64,000 nucleotides of DNA from a virus. The translations under genes were made by a program, and so were the position numbers. Shown here in pieces: positions 53,133-62,389 of this stretch. The stretch's first letter is position 1; every line of letters starts with the position of its first letter. Under the pieces are notes generated by a model. The model saw only the letters and a list, made by a program, of their open reading frames with translations. It ran no database searches and was not told the DNA's origin. Location: the IMG/VR virus record IMGVR_UViG_3300045243_000070, positions 1 to 64,000 of that record; one strand, given 5' to 3'.

Positions 53133-53553
53133 TGCAAGGTTCACCTTTCTCGATTTTTATAATCTCCTGGTCGATGTCGCAATAAGCATCACAAATACCA
53201 CACTGATACTGGTCATCCTCATGATCGTCATGAACTCCGCAGCTTTTTACTTTGGCAGCCAATCTGATTTTTAGTTCTTTCCATCGCTCCCCATCTTCGT
53301 TTTTCTGGCCCACAAGAACCGCAAGGTTAAACCTGAAGCACATAGCATCGGCTTCATCTGCAGATAGCCCATACTTAATAATACCGTCTGGGCACATTAC
53401 GTGATTACCTTCCATAATGGATTTAATAGACCCACTCGGTTTTAAGTGGTCAACCGTGTTTGGTTTATACGGTCCTTTTTCATTAATGAGTCTTACAAAC
53501 TCCCTATAAGTCTCAAGAGTTCCGGTTTGGTTTTTATTGTAGTAAAGGTCCAT
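53113..53553 (-). CDS. Hypothetical protein with zinc site, 146 aa
   Basis: MDLYYNKNQTGTLETYREFV, helical; CGVHDDHEDDQYQCGICDAY-C near the end is a Cys/His metal cluster. Confidence 0.6.
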   Translation of the reverse strand: MDLYYNKNQTGTLETYREFVRLINEKGPYKPNTVDHLKPSGSIKSIMEGNHVMCPDGIIKYGLSADEADAMCFRFNLAVLVGQKNEDGERWKELKIRLAAKVKSCGVHDDHEDDQYQCGICDAYCDIDQEIIKIEKGEPCNETSLL

Positions 53554-53999
53554 TATTTATGCCCTTCAATTGCTCTTAGGGCTTTTTCTCTCGACATCGC
53601 AGCTCTCGTTGCTGGATTATACTTCAATTCGTCACCAGACAACCACTTGTCAATTCCCAACTGCATTACAGCATCGAACTCACATTGAAGTTCGTGGTAG
53701 GCCTTTCGTATCCCATCGAGTTCGGCTGTCTCTGTTCCGATACCACCACAGATGCACTCACGACCACTTTCGAGGGGGCGACCAAGACAGACTCCGCACA
53801 TCTTGTTTGAATAGGATGTTGGGGGGCCTGGGCATCCCATATTTGGGCAATAAAATTCCAGTTCCCGTGTGTACTCGCCATTGGTATATAGGACGGCTCG
53901 TTCATCCATAGTCGTGCCACAAAATCTGCACTTGAAGTTTTCCATGAAGGAATCGGTTCCTACTCCAGGCAATCCTTTTTTGAAGTCTTCGTTTTTCAT
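53553..53999 (-). CDS. Zinc-binding protein, 148 aa
   Basis: ATG at 53999 with AGAAGAGACGAGGACT. CRFCGTTM ... CPNMGC and CGVCLGRPLESGRECIC; C-terminal helix. Function unknown. Confidence 0.6.
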   Translation of the reverse strand: MKNEDFKKGLPGVGTDSFMENFKCRFCGTTMDERAVLYTNGEYTRELEFYCPNMGCPGPPTSYSNKMCGVCLGRPLESGRECICGGIGTETAELDGIRKAYHELQCEFDAVMQLGIDKWLSGDELKYNPATRAAMSREKALRAIEGHK

Positions 54000-54205
54000 A
54001 GTCCTCGTCTCTTCTTTTCTTCCATCCAAGATACCCTGTCTTGGTAGACCCTGACTCCACATTTCTTGCATACCCCAGTTACCAACATCGAATCTTTCCC
54101 GCCAACCATTTTATCGACATAGTGTTTGCAGTCTTTGGTCAGTTTGTACCTTATTTTTTGGGGAATGGTGTACCTGGAAGCCTGTTCTTTTTTACGGTTA
54201 AGCAT
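53996..54205 (-). CDS. Basic zinc protein, 69 aa
   Basis: MLNRKKEQASRYTIPQKIRY ... VCKKCGVRVYQDRV; basic with one C-x2-C and a C/H partner. First gene of the island, divergent from the late promoter at 54281. Confidence 0.6.
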   Translation of the reverse strand: MLNRKKEQASRYTIPQKIRYKLTKDCKHYVDKMVGGKDSMLVTGVCKKCGVRVYQDRVSWMEEKKRRGL

Positions 54206-54280
54206 TCAATCTCCTCTTATTTAGCATGTCGTGTTTATACCTTATTTCTTGGACAAAGTCAACCTCTTTTTCGTAAAAAA

Positions 54281-54296
54281 GTTAAATTTTAGCTAT
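54281..54296 (+). promoter_or_regulatory. Late-promoter motif, copy 3
   Basis: GTTAAATTTTAGCTAT, identical over 16 bp to copies at 47495 and 59164; 53 bp before the connector start. Confidence 0.65.
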
Positions 54297-54348
54297 ATTA
54301 TAGGGATAACAATCTACAAAAATCACCTATTAGAAAGAGAGATTTAAG

Positions 54349-55173
54349 ATGCCTCCATTGGTTCCTTCCCCTGGAATTCCACAGCTTCCATTAATTCCGA
54401 CTGAAAAAGTCGCTCCAATTCCCAATGTCCAAAACTCTTCAATCATGACAGCTGCGGATTTGAAGAATCGATTCTTATATGGGATTAAGCTTACTCCACC
54501 AAACGGTGGGCCTCCCATGTCTGATGATGCTATTCAGTATCATATTGACGCAGCTACCTCAGCCGTAGAGAATTATCTTCAAATTGACATTCGCCCACGA
54601 TACTATCAGCAAGAACGTGCTGACTACATGCGCTCAGATTACACCAACTGGGGATATTTCAGATTGAAGCATGGCCCAATTCTTCAGTTCTATGAATTCT
54701 TAGTTATCTACCCAGATACGGGGTCTGTTGTAGCGCTACCACTTCAATGGCTTCAAACAGATGCTGTTGGTCAGTCAAACGTTGTTAACATTATCCCAGG
54801 TGTTGGTTCAATGGGTAGCTTTGTGATTGGGTACGGTAACAGCATCCTCCCTCTAGTCTTCTCAACAGCTGACTTTCTACCAGACCTATTTAAAATTTCT
54901 TATAAAGCTGGGTTCCCCGCCAATAAAGTCCCAGAAGCTTTCACCAGTGTTATTGGGAAGAAGGCCGTTATTGATATTCTTATCCAAGTCTCGAACAGCT
55001 ACCTTCAAGCTGGAGCTATTGAGCAACAAATAGGTGTTGATGGGAACTTTGAAAGGGTTACAACCATCCCGTTCATTTATGAAAAGCAAATCGAGCTTTA
55101 TCGTAAACAATATGCCGAAGAAATAAGTCAATTAAGAAGTATGTACCAAGGAATAAAAATGGTGGTGGCATAA
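54349..55173 (+). CDS. Head-tail connector/adaptor protein, 274 aa
   Basis: Pro-rich start, then TAADLKNRFLYGIKLTPPNG, IQYHIDAATSAVENYLQIDI and a beta-alpha C-terminal segment (AVIDILIQVSNSYL), the helix-loop shape of gp6/gp15-like adaptors. Structural role inferred from motifs and position after the capsid. Confidence 0.65.
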   Translation: MPPLVPSPGIPQLPLIPTEKVAPIPNVQNSSIMTAADLKNRFLYGIKLTPPNGGPPMSDDAIQYHIDAATSAVENYLQIDIRPRYYQQERADYMRSDYTNWGYFRLKHGPILQFYEFLVIYPDTGSVVALPLQWLQTDAVGQSNVVNIIPGVGSMGSFVIGYGNSILPLVFSTADFLPDLFKISYKAGFPANKVPEAFTSVIGKKAVIDILIQVSNSYLQAGAIEQQIGVDGNFERVTTIPFIYEKQIELYRKQYAEEISQLRSMYQGIKMVVA

Positions 55174-55707
55174 GTGGAAGCAACCGCCATAAAAAATTGT
55201 TCCGCTTGTGGGCTCGATAAACCCATAAATGATTTCAGAACGATAAATTCTTTAACTAGAGATAGAAAGTATCTTTCCTCAAAATGTCGGGGCTGTGAAA
55301 CAGAATACACTGCTAATTGGAAATCAAAAAATACAAAAAAACACCTAAATCAACTTTTCCGTTACAGACAAAAAAACTCTGAAACCTTCAAACTAGGTAT
55401 GAGTAGGTGGTACTATTCTAAGGCCGAAAGATTAAATTCTGAAAAAATAAAATCGATTAAAAAAATAGGGTGTATTTGCCCAGGTTGTGGATTTGACTAC
55501 TCTTCTTGCCCGGACAGGGCTTTAATGCTCATATTTGAAAAATCCCATGTTCACAGTTCTACTTGTTCTCTGAGAAAACAAAAGAAAAACAATAGATTTA
55601 ATATAGTAGATGACTTTTTTTGGTCTTGTCAGTACTGCAACAACGGTGTTCAGAGAAATAAGTGTGGTTCGTGGGAATCACCGAATAATTTCAAATCAAT
55701 CTGTTAA
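55174..55707 (+). CDS. HNH-type mobile endonuclease, 177 aa, GTG start
   Basis: Starts right after the previous stop (TAAGTG). CSACGLDKPINDF ... CRGCETEY zinc module, as in the other HNH genes; then CPGCGFDY ... SHVHSSTC, CQYCNN. The catalytic His pair is less clear than in the other HNH genes. A homing-endonuclease-like insertion in the neck cluster. Confidence 0.6.
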   Translation: MEATAIKNCSACGLDKPINDFRTINSLTRDRKYLSSKCRGCETEYTANWKSKNTKKHLNQLFRYRQKNSETFKLGMSRWYYSKAERLNSEKIKSIKKIGCICPGCGFDYSSCPDRALMLIFEKSHVHSSTCSLRKQKKNNRFNIVDDFFWSCQYCNNGVQRNKCGSWESPNNFKSIC

Positions 55708-55718
55708 GGTCGTTTTAA

Positions 55719-56678
55719 ATGCCTATCGCTCCAAGCCCAATCTATGTCTCTTTTAGTACAAACACGCTCGGACAAATGGTTGTTACTTGGTTTGCTGCTC
55801 CTGGGGCAGTAAGCTACAATGTCTACAGACGCTCAGACGTTTCTGACGGATTTGGAGCCCCTCTAAACTCATCTCCAGTGGTCAGCACATCTTTTATTGA
55901 TACAACGTTTGTTTCTGGTTCCGTTGTCTATTACACTATTACATCTGTAAATTCTTTTGGTGAATCTCTACCCTCACAGGCTCTTCAAGTCAATGACTTT
56001 TCTGGTCCGGTCCTTCCAAGGGTCGACTTCCATCAAACAAAGTTCAGTAGGTTTATTGAAGAAAAAGGATACCGTGTTCGCAGAGAATCTGCTCTGGCAT
56101 GCCCTTGTAATAAGGCTTCACAAAAAACAACGGATGCTTCTGACTTAAACTGTAGGTTATGTAAAGACAAGCACTATATCTATTTTCCCGCCGGGGAAAT
56201 GATAGCTCTGATTACAAACATGACTCAGGAGAATACTCTCGAACAGTCCGGTCAGTGGTTGGCTGGTATGTACAAGATAACTACTAAACCTACAGATCAG
56301 CTGGGGCTTTACGACAGACTTATTTTTATTGACGACAGTGTAAGCTTTACCGAAGCTCTTGTCAGGTCATCAACAAGCGACACGGATGAGCTTAGGTTCC
56401 CTGCGATAACTTTTGACCTCCCTATTGAAGACATAAATGGGGTTACTTACCTTTTGGAGACCGACTTCAGCTTGGACTCGGACGGAAATATTGTTTGGGG
56501 GTTGTCAAGTAAACAACCATCGCCTGGAACTTATTTTGGGGTTCGATATCAAACGCTCAGAAGAATCTTAGTCGTTGACTTCCCACACGTTACAAGGTCT
56601 TCTCCTATCGGAAACCCTCCCGTTCATCAACCAATGAGTTTGGCGGCTGTAGGCAAGCTCGAATTCTTCATGGAGTAG
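55719..56678 (+). CDS. Neck/virion protein with FN3 domain and Cys site, 319 aa
   Basis: Residues about 8-92 form a fibronectin type III domain (VSFSTNTLGQMVVTWFAAPG, YNVYRRSD, YYTITSVNSFGES). CPCNKASQKTTDASDLNCRL-C is a possible metal site near the middle, followed by a beta-rich C-terminal domain. Order (connector, this, tail completion) points to head closure. Confidence 0.65.
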   Translation: MPIAPSPIYVSFSTNTLGQMVVTWFAAPGAVSYNVYRRSDVSDGFGAPLNSSPVVSTSFIDTTFVSGSVVYYTITSVNSFGESLPSQALQVNDFSGPVLPRVDFHQTKFSRFIEEKGYRVRRESALACPCNKASQKTTDASDLNCRLCKDKHYIYFPAGEMIALITNMTQENTLEQSGQWLAGMYKITTKPTDQLGLYDRLIFIDDSVSFTEALVRSSTSDTDELRFPAITFDLPIEDINGVTYLLETDFSLDSDGNIVWGLSSKQPSPGTYFGVRYQTLRRILVVDFPHVTRSSPIGNPPVHQPMSLAAVGKLEFFME

Positions 56679-56682
56679 TAAA

Positions 56683-57309
56683 ATGTTAGATTTTCAAGCG
56701 GACATTTCGGGTTCGGGAGACCTCTGGGGAGGAGCTCTCGAAAACTATATTACTGAATCTATGGATGCAATTGCGGAAGCAGCCAGAGATGAATGGGTTC
56801 GTCTTGCCCAAGAATCTGATTTAACTGTAACCAAAGATGCTTACATCGAAGGTATCGGTGAAATCCAAGCGCCTTCGGAAACCGAAAGAAAAATAGAGTT
56901 GGAAGGTTGGCTTCCAAACGCTCTTGAAACAGGGATTGGTTCATTCGATATGAAGCCTGGACTTTTAAAGGGTAGAGACCACGTAGCTATTCCTATGAAA
57001 TATGGAGCCCCAGGTTCTACGAACAGTACTCCCCTTACTTCCCAAACATTTAACCGTGCCAAGAATTTAAAAAAAGGTGAGAGATTCAGCACGAAGATGG
57101 GACGTTCAAAGTACGAGGGTCTTAAGAGAGACAGTCAAACTAAAGATAGGGATTCGTTTGTTAAATTCAGAACGGTGTCTGTTAACTCACCCTCAAGCTC
57201 TTGGGTACACCCAGGGCTCACACCTCTGTTACTTGCGGAGCAGGTTCAATCTTTTATTGAGCAGAATATGCCTAACATCTTAGCTAAATTTAACCCAGAC
57301 CAAGGATAA
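56683..57309 (+). CDS. Tail completion/neck protein, 208 aa
   Basis: LENYITESMDAIAEAARDEW, GWLPNALETGIGSFDM, RDHVAIPMKYGAPG and SSSWVHPGLTPLLLAEQV match HK97 gp10-like neck proteins (mixed helix-beta, W-x-H-P-G near the end). Confidence 0.7.
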   Translation: MLDFQADISGSGDLWGGALENYITESMDAIAEAARDEWVRLAQESDLTVTKDAYIEGIGEIQAPSETERKIELEGWLPNALETGIGSFDMKPGLLKGRDHVAIPMKYGAPGSTNSTPLTSQTFNRAKNLKKGERFSTKMGRSKYEGLKRDSQTKDRDSFVKFRTVSVNSPSSSWVHPGLTPLLLAEQVQSFIEQNMPNILAKFNPDQG

Positions 57310-57313
57310 TATT

Positions 57314-57973
57314 ATGCCAGTCAGTTCCCCAGAAGTTACAATCGAAAATATCATACAAAATGGGTTTGCTGACATTGTGGCAAATGCTTCTACATACATT
57401 CCACTTATTTTGGCTAACTTCCCAACTGACTATCGCACAGACGCTATAGCCTACTTAACTGGACCTAATTTTAAAATAAATACTTTTTTTGGGTACGCCT
57501 ACGACACGTCAGAAATGCCAGTGTTTAATATAGTCTTGTCGAGCGAATCCGAGGGAACCGGAGCAAGCCGTCAAATGTATCTTGGAGACATCGTGGAAGC
57601 TGCTGACGACAATCCTAACACTCAAGACTACGAACAATTTGGAAGCATGTGGTCAGCATCTATCTCCGTTATTGTTCGTTGCCAAAAAGCCAGACAAACG
57701 ATAATTCTTTATGCTTTAACTAAGTGGTTGATGTTAAAAAATCGTGTCGCTTTAGAAACCGCTGGAATCATGGCTACAAAATTCAGTGGTAGCGACCTTG
57801 TTTATGACAAAACAAAAGAACCCACTTTTACTTTTGCAAGAACGTGGAAGATGGATTGTCTGGTATTTAATACCTACGACTTGGATATTACTTCTGACCC
57901 AACACTTCTAACCGTTGTCTCTGCATTTAATTCGGAGGTCAGAGGTCTTCCTCAGGAACAAGAAGAGTCTTAA
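57314..57973 (+). CDS. Tail terminator-like protein, 219 aa
   Basis: MPVSSPEVTIENIIQNGFAD, VSVIVRCQKARQTIILYALT and a beta-rich C-terminus. Position between neck protein and sheath suits the tail terminator; the sequence match is only a general fold impression. Confidence 0.55.
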   Translation: MPVSSPEVTIENIIQNGFADIVANASTYIPLILANFPTDYRTDAIAYLTGPNFKINTFFGYAYDTSEMPVFNIVLSSESEGTGASRQMYLGDIVEAADDNPNTQDYEQFGSMWSASISVIVRCQKARQTIILYALTKWLMLKNRVALETAGIMATKFSGSDLVYDKTKEPTFTFARTWKMDCLVFNTYDLDITSDPTLLTVVSAFNSEVRGLPQEQEES

Positions 57974-58689
57974 TCCCAGTGAGCTTTTCTTGCACGGAGC
58001 AAGAACTCATTGAGTTTGTCTGGGTCGTTAGTATGGTTTGGATTGGTTTCGTAAGCCTTAACCAATTCACCTTCAAGATGCTGAGCCCAATCAATAACCA
58101 TACCCTTACTGTATTCTCCTGACTTAAGAGCCCTTAACGCCTTAGCATAGTTAAACTCTTCATCATAATGAATATTAAGATTAGAGTCTAAATAATCGGG
58201 CATTATTTCAAACTGTTTTTGAACATTTATTGTTAAAGAATCATGTTTCAAAAGCTCAATTCCAAGTAACAATACACGAATATAAGCCACCGCATACTTC
58301 CAGGGTCGGTTGTCTTTATCTTCAAGAAACTTTTTTCGTTGGTTAATGGAGTACCCACGGAAAGCTTCAAGAACTCCCTTAGATGTCCACATGTATGGAA
58401 ATAATGATTTAAGCTCTTCACCCCAAGGAGTGGATTCCATAACTGGGCCGTGTAGGACTTCTAAAACCGTTGCATTTGATTTTAAGGCCATGAACAAGAA
58501 TTTGTTCAACTCATAGGCAGTGTCATCCGTGTCCCCCTCATTCCAAGAGACTTGATCGGCTTTGCCACCAAGCTTTAAGATTTCGGACGTGGGGGCAATA
58601 AATACTCCACGGTAATCATAGTCGCTTGTAGGAGTTTCCAGCCCGTGTGCTCTACTTCCAACTAGGGTCTTTAAAATCATTTTGTTCAT
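57970..58689 (-). CDS. Pol-beta-type nucleotidyltransferase, 239 aa
   Basis: TLVGSRAHGLETPTSDYDYR-GV is the G-S-x-x-x-G ... D-x-D signature of the COG3541-like nucleotidyltransferases. DDTAYELNKFLFMALKSNAT follows. Full length, minus strand, overlaps the tail terminator gene by 4 bp. Role unknown: related enzymes modify RNA or act in toxin modules. Confidence 0.8.
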   Translation of the reverse strand: MNKMILKTLVGSRAHGLETPTSDYDYRGVFIAPTSEILKLGGKADQVSWNEGDTDDTAYELNKFLFMALKSNATVLEVLHGPVMESTPWGEELKSLFPYMWTSKGVLEAFRGYSINQRKKFLEDKDNRPWKYAVAYIRVLLLGIELLKHDSLTINVQKQFEIMPDYLDSNLNIHYDEEFNYAKALRALKSGEYSKGMVIDWAQHLEGELVKAYETNPNHTNDPDKLNEFLLRARKAHWD

Positions 58690-58895
58690 GTATGTCCGTC
58701 CTTGTTAAATTCGACCTCTGAGATTATTAATACTTGAACTAAATCACCGTCTGAGTTATATTGCATAGGAAAAACGGAAACTATTTTTTCCCCGTTTTCA
58801 TATAGCCCAGTAATCGCCTCCTCTACTTGAGCCATCGTAACGTGGTATATTCCAGGTTTTTTGTTTACATAGTTATACTGAAGACTTTTACTCAT
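58686..58895 (-). CDS. Hypothetical protein, 69 aa
   Basis: ATG at 58895 with GTGAGGATTACG; MSKSLQYNYVNKKPGIYHVT then beta strands (EKIVSVFPMQYNSDGDLVQV). No recognised domain. Confidence 0.65.
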   Translation of the reverse strand: MSKSLQYNYVNKKPGIYHVTMAQVEEAITGLYENGEKIVSVFPMQYNSDGDLVQVLIISEVEFNKDGHT

Positions 58896-59133
58896 CGTAA
58901 TCCTCACTTTTTACTGCCCACACTCTCCCATATAATGGGATTGAGCTTTGGCAGGTAATTGCTGCATGGCACTCATCACAGTGTCCCTGTTTTCCGCTTA
59001 GGTCGGCAGCAATTCCTGTCGGAACATGGCTTTCCTCATAAGTTAACAATATGCTTTTTCCAGCCTTGGACTGGAATTCGGTTAATTTACCGCATTTTGG
59101 GCAAGTCACCATTACGCTGTCAAACATCCCCAT
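58888..59133 (-). CDS. Conserved zinc-ribbon phage protein, 81 aa
   Basis: MGMFDSVMVTCPKCGKLTEF opening and CDEC in the second half. A type of small phage protein with C-x2-C pairs. Function unknown. Confidence 0.75.
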   Translation of the reverse strand: MGMFDSVMVTCPKCGKLTEFQSKAGKSILLTYEESHVPTGIAADLSGKQGHCDECHAAITCQSSIPLYGRVWAVKSEDYDE

Positions 59134-59163
59134 TCATAAACTCCTTTAATTTAAGCAAAGATT

Positions 59164-59179
59164 GTTAAATTTTAGCTAT
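59164..59179 (+). promoter_or_regulatory. Late-promoter motif, copy 4
   Basis: GTTAAATTTTAGCTAT; identity to copy 2 extends to 25 bp. The start codon of the next gene is only 17 bp beyond the motif, so transcription must begin very close. Confidence 0.65.
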
Positions 59180-59195
59180 ATGTTGAGGTACAAAC

Positions 59196-59417
59196 ATGGC
59201 TAAATTGTCTCGATCAGATTCTACTCCAAAACCCACTAAGAATCAAGGAAAATTTTTGGTTAAAGCTTCGGTCTATGCCCGTCTAAAGAGCCTGACCGCC
59301 TTTGACACTCTTATTTTCCAACGCATGGCTGACAATAAGTACCCTGGAGCTTTGAAATCACTGGAAGATTGGGATGCTTTCAGAGCTGAATACCAAAATA
59401 GCGGTTCAACGAAATAA
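59196..59417 (+). CDS. Small basic structural-operon protein, 73 aa
   Basis: MAKLSRSDSTPKPTKNQGKF, basic N-terminus, helical middle (YARLKSLTAFDTLIFQRMAD). Directly before the sheath gene. Confidence 0.65.
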   Translation: MAKLSRSDSTPKPTKNQGKFLVKASVYARLKSLTAFDTLIFQRMADNKYPGALKSLEDWDAFRAEYQNSGSTK

Positions 59418-59443
59418 CAGTTTAAGATTATACAGGAGATAAC

Positions 59444-61300
59444 ATGGCACTTCAAGCATTTTTCAATGGAAAGGTTTATACCCAACCAAGTTCAGCCACT
59501 GAAATTAATTCCAGTGCGCTAAACCCACTTCAGCTTGGTTATTCGGGAATCGCTGCTGTTATCGGTTCTTGCGTCAGCGGTGAACCTTTTATCCCTCAAT
59601 TATTTACTTCCCCAGGTCAGTTAAAAGCTGCTCTCGGCTCAGGCCCAGCTTATGATGCTGCTCGTGTTTGCTTCACTCCAACAACTCAAATTGTTGAAGG
59701 TAACTCAGTTCGCCCTCAAATCGTGTATGTGGTTCGTGCGGACAATGCCACACAATCTTCATATACAGCTGCTGACTCAAATTCAGCTGACACTATCGTT
59801 TTTACTTCTACGGACTTTGGAGCTCAAACAAATTCAATCAGCGTTCAAGTTACTGGTGGCTCATTTCCAGTTCTAACCGACCCGGTTGTTGCTCCAACTG
59901 GTATTAATCCAGTCACGGTTGTTATTCAAAACAGCTACAATGATTCACTTGAAACGTATTCCAATATTGGACTTGGGGTATTGTTTGGCATCCAATATAC
60001 TGGGACAGGCACACCAGCGACAATGTCAATTAGCGCTACTAGCTTAACAACTACCATCACTGGTGGGCCTGGAAGCGAAGAGCTTACTGTTCCTTTCGCC
60101 ACCTACGGAACTGTTCAGCAAGTGGTTGATTATATCAACTCTCTTGGACTTCCTTACGATATCACAAACGTTGCTCCAAATGCTTCGACTTTCAACGCCG
60201 TTGATTTGGACCACTTCACAAACTTTGACGTGTTAACAGACGCTGTTGGAGTCTATGCTGTTACTACAGCTATCTTGTCCACTATCAACCCAGTTTCTGG
60301 AAACGTTCAAGTATCTTTAAGCTCCACAACAACTCAACGTCCACCAGCTAACATTTCAACTCCAGTCAATCTTTCTGGTGGAAGCACTACGAACCAATCC
60401 TCTTTCAACAACATTCAAGCAGCCTTGAGTGCGTTGACTTTAACAAGAATTAACTTTTTGTGCGGGTCTATGGATGCTGACCCTACCTTAACGTCAGTCG
60501 ATGCCGGAAGCTTGTTCGCAGCCTTCGTTCAAAACATGCAAGGAAAGAATGAGTGCAGAGCTCATCTTGGGCTAAGCGCAAACATTACCTTGGCTGTTGC
60601 CAAGGCTTATGCTGCTCAATTGAACTCACAGATGACAAACCTTTGGTTCCAAGGGCCTATCATGCCCAACGATCAGGGAGTTACAACCACGTATTCTCCT
60701 TGGATGCAAGCTGCTATGGCGACTGGAATGCAAGCCGGAATGCCAATTGGCTCTTCCTTCGTTCAAAAGTCATTCAACGTTCTTGGATACTCTTACAACA
60801 CTTCAACTGATGGTTTTGACATCATTAACAATGCTGATGCCATCATCTTGGACAGATTGTCTTTGGTTCGCTTCAACGGAGCCACATCAACCTGGAATTG
60901 TGTTCGTGCTCTTTCTTCTTACGTCAGCGACTCCAACTCCTTCAACATCGAACCTGGACTTCAATCAGCCGTAAACTATGCCGTGTACAACATCCGTCAG
61001 GACGTTGAACAAAAATTCCTTGGGGCAAGAACATTGTTCACAGAGGCTGGTTCGACTGCCGATTCTATCCAAAGAGAAGTTGTTGCTTATGGAGCGTTGC
61101 TGGAAGCAGCTAACGTTATCACAAAAGCAACGGTTCTTGTCAATAACCAAAAACAAACACTGCCTGCGTTGGTTATCGACAGCATAACAATTACGGACGA
61201 CACAGCCCGTCTTCGTTATGGTATTAGACCAATCGGTTCCTTGAACTTTATCTTCCACACAGTTTCATTAAACGCTAATTCACAAGTTGCCACAGCTTAA
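59444..61300 (+). CDS. Tail sheath protein, 618 aa
   Basis: GYSGIAAVIGSCVSGEPFIP, VYVVRADNATQ near the start, beta-rich central domain, and C-terminal sheath region (SYVSDSNSFNIEPGLQSAVN, VEQKFLGARTLFTEAGSTAD, RYGIRPIGSLNFIFHTVSL). Fits contractile-tail sheath proteins; establishes a myovirus. Confidence 0.9.
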   Translation: MALQAFFNGKVYTQPSSATEINSSALNPLQLGYSGIAAVIGSCVSGEPFIPQLFTSPGQLKAALGSGPAYDAARVCFTPTTQIVEGNSVRPQIVYVVRADNATQSSYTAADSNSADTIVFTSTDFGAQTNSISVQVTGGSFPVLTDPVVAPTGINPVTVVIQNSYNDSLETYSNIGLGVLFGIQYTGTGTPATMSISATSLTTTITGGPGSEELTVPFATYGTVQQVVDYINSLGLPYDITNVAPNASTFNAVDLDHFTNFDVLTDAVGVYAVTTAILSTINPVSGNVQVSLSSTTTQRPPANISTPVNLSGGSTTNQSSFNNIQAALSALTLTRINFLCGSMDADPTLTSVDAGSLFAAFVQNMQGKNECRAHLGLSANITLAVAKAYAAQLNSQMTNLWFQGPIMPNDQGVTTTYSPWMQAAMATGMQAGMPIGSSFVQKSFNVLGYSYNTSTDGFDIINNADAIILDRLSLVRFNGATSTWNCVRALSSYVSDSNSFNIEPGLQSAVNYAVYNIRQDVEQKFLGARTLFTEAGSTADSIQREVVAYGALLEAANVITKATVLVNNQKQTLPALVIDSITITDDTARLRYGIRPIGSLNFIFHTVSLNANSQVATA

Positions 61301-61318
61301 TTCAAATAGGAGTCTAAG

Positions 61319-61765
61319 ATGCCAAATCTAGTATATACAGGCGCAAGAGCCATCTTCAAACTGAAGGGCGAAAAAGTCGCCGTTGCTACGGGCGTTGATG
61401 TTGGTTCAAACATCGCTTACGACCCTGTCCGCACTCTCGATTTGCTAGAAGTGTACGAATTCGCTGAAGCTCAGTACAATGCTACTTTGTCCTGTACTAC
61501 GGTGAAAGTTATTGGCTCTTCCCCCACCCAATTGGGATTCTTCCCTAAGATCGACCTCATGTCAATCCTGCTTCAGCCCGAACTCGTGGCTGAACTCTAT
61601 GACAACGTTACTGGTCAGTTGGTTTGCGTTGCCGAAGGCGTTAAGCCCGAAAACAACACATTCAACGTGACTGCTGGCGCTGTCGTTGCTAACAACCTAA
61701 CCTTCGTTTGTAAGCGTGTCAAGGATGTTTCGGAAAGTAATCCTTCCGTTGGTCCGACTCAATAA
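61319..61765 (+). CDS. Tail tube protein, 148 aa
   Basis: MPNLVYTGARAIFKLKGEKV; beta-rich, 148 aa, immediately after the sheath, the standard gene order. VDVGSNIAYDPVRTLDLLEV is the tube-like strand pattern. Confidence 0.85.
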   Translation: MPNLVYTGARAIFKLKGEKVAVATGVDVGSNIAYDPVRTLDLLEVYEFAEAQYNATLSCTTVKVIGSSPTQLGFFPKIDLMSILLQPELVAELYDNVTGQLVCVAEGVKPENNTFNVTAGAVVANNLTFVCKRVKDVSESNPSVGPTQ

Positions 61766-61777
61766 TAGGCGGTTTGA

Positions 61778-62377
61778 GTGGAAACTAAGGTCTGTACTGG
61801 ATGCCACATCTCAAAAGACACAGGCTCTTTTTACAGAAACAAAGCTCGTTATGACGGCCTCAACAATTACTGCAAAACTTGTGATTCTTCCAGAATTAAT
61901 AAATTAAGGTCTAAAAATCCAGATAGGTTCAGCGAGGTTGGAAATAAGTCTTATCAAAAACATAAAAACTCTGTACTTAAGAAACAGAAGACTTACAGAG
62001 AGGAAAATGTTGAAAAAATAAGACTGAAGAATTCAAGATACTGGGTTGAAGACAAAGAAAGAATTTCAAAAAGAAACAAAGCCTGGAAGAAATCAAATCC
62101 AGACAAACTTACGGCTATGGCAGCTAAAAGAAGAGCTGCAGAATTGAGAGCCACACCGCCCTGGTTAACCCAAGAAATGAAGACGGATATCAACTTCTTC
62201 TATACAATCCGCTCATCAATGAAAAATCCCTCAGACTGGCATATCGACCACATAACCCCATTGCAAGGTAAGTTTGTAAGCGGGTTGCACATACCTTCAA
62301 ACCTACAGCTCCTCCCAAAGACAGATAACCTGTCCAAGACAAACAAGTTCACGCCGTTATCAATAAATTTTAAGTAA
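61778..62377 (+). CDS. HNH homing endonuclease, 199 aa, GTG start
   Basis: KVCTGCHISKDTGSFYRNKA ... CKTC zinc site; WHIDHITPLQGKFVSGLHIP-SNLQLLPKTDNLSKTNK core shared with 50682-51179. Inserted between tail tube and tail chaperone genes. Confidence 0.85.
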   Translation: METKVCTGCHISKDTGSFYRNKARYDGLNNYCKTCDSSRINKLRSKNPDRFSEVGNKSYQKHKNSVLKKQKTYREENVEKIRLKNSRYWVEDKERISKRNKAWKKSNPDKLTAMAAKRRAAELRATPPWLTQEMKTDINFFYTIRSSMKNPSDWHIDHITPLQGKFVSGLHIPSNLQLLPKTDNLSKTNKFTPLSINFK

Positions 62378-62389
62378 AGGAAGTTTATC

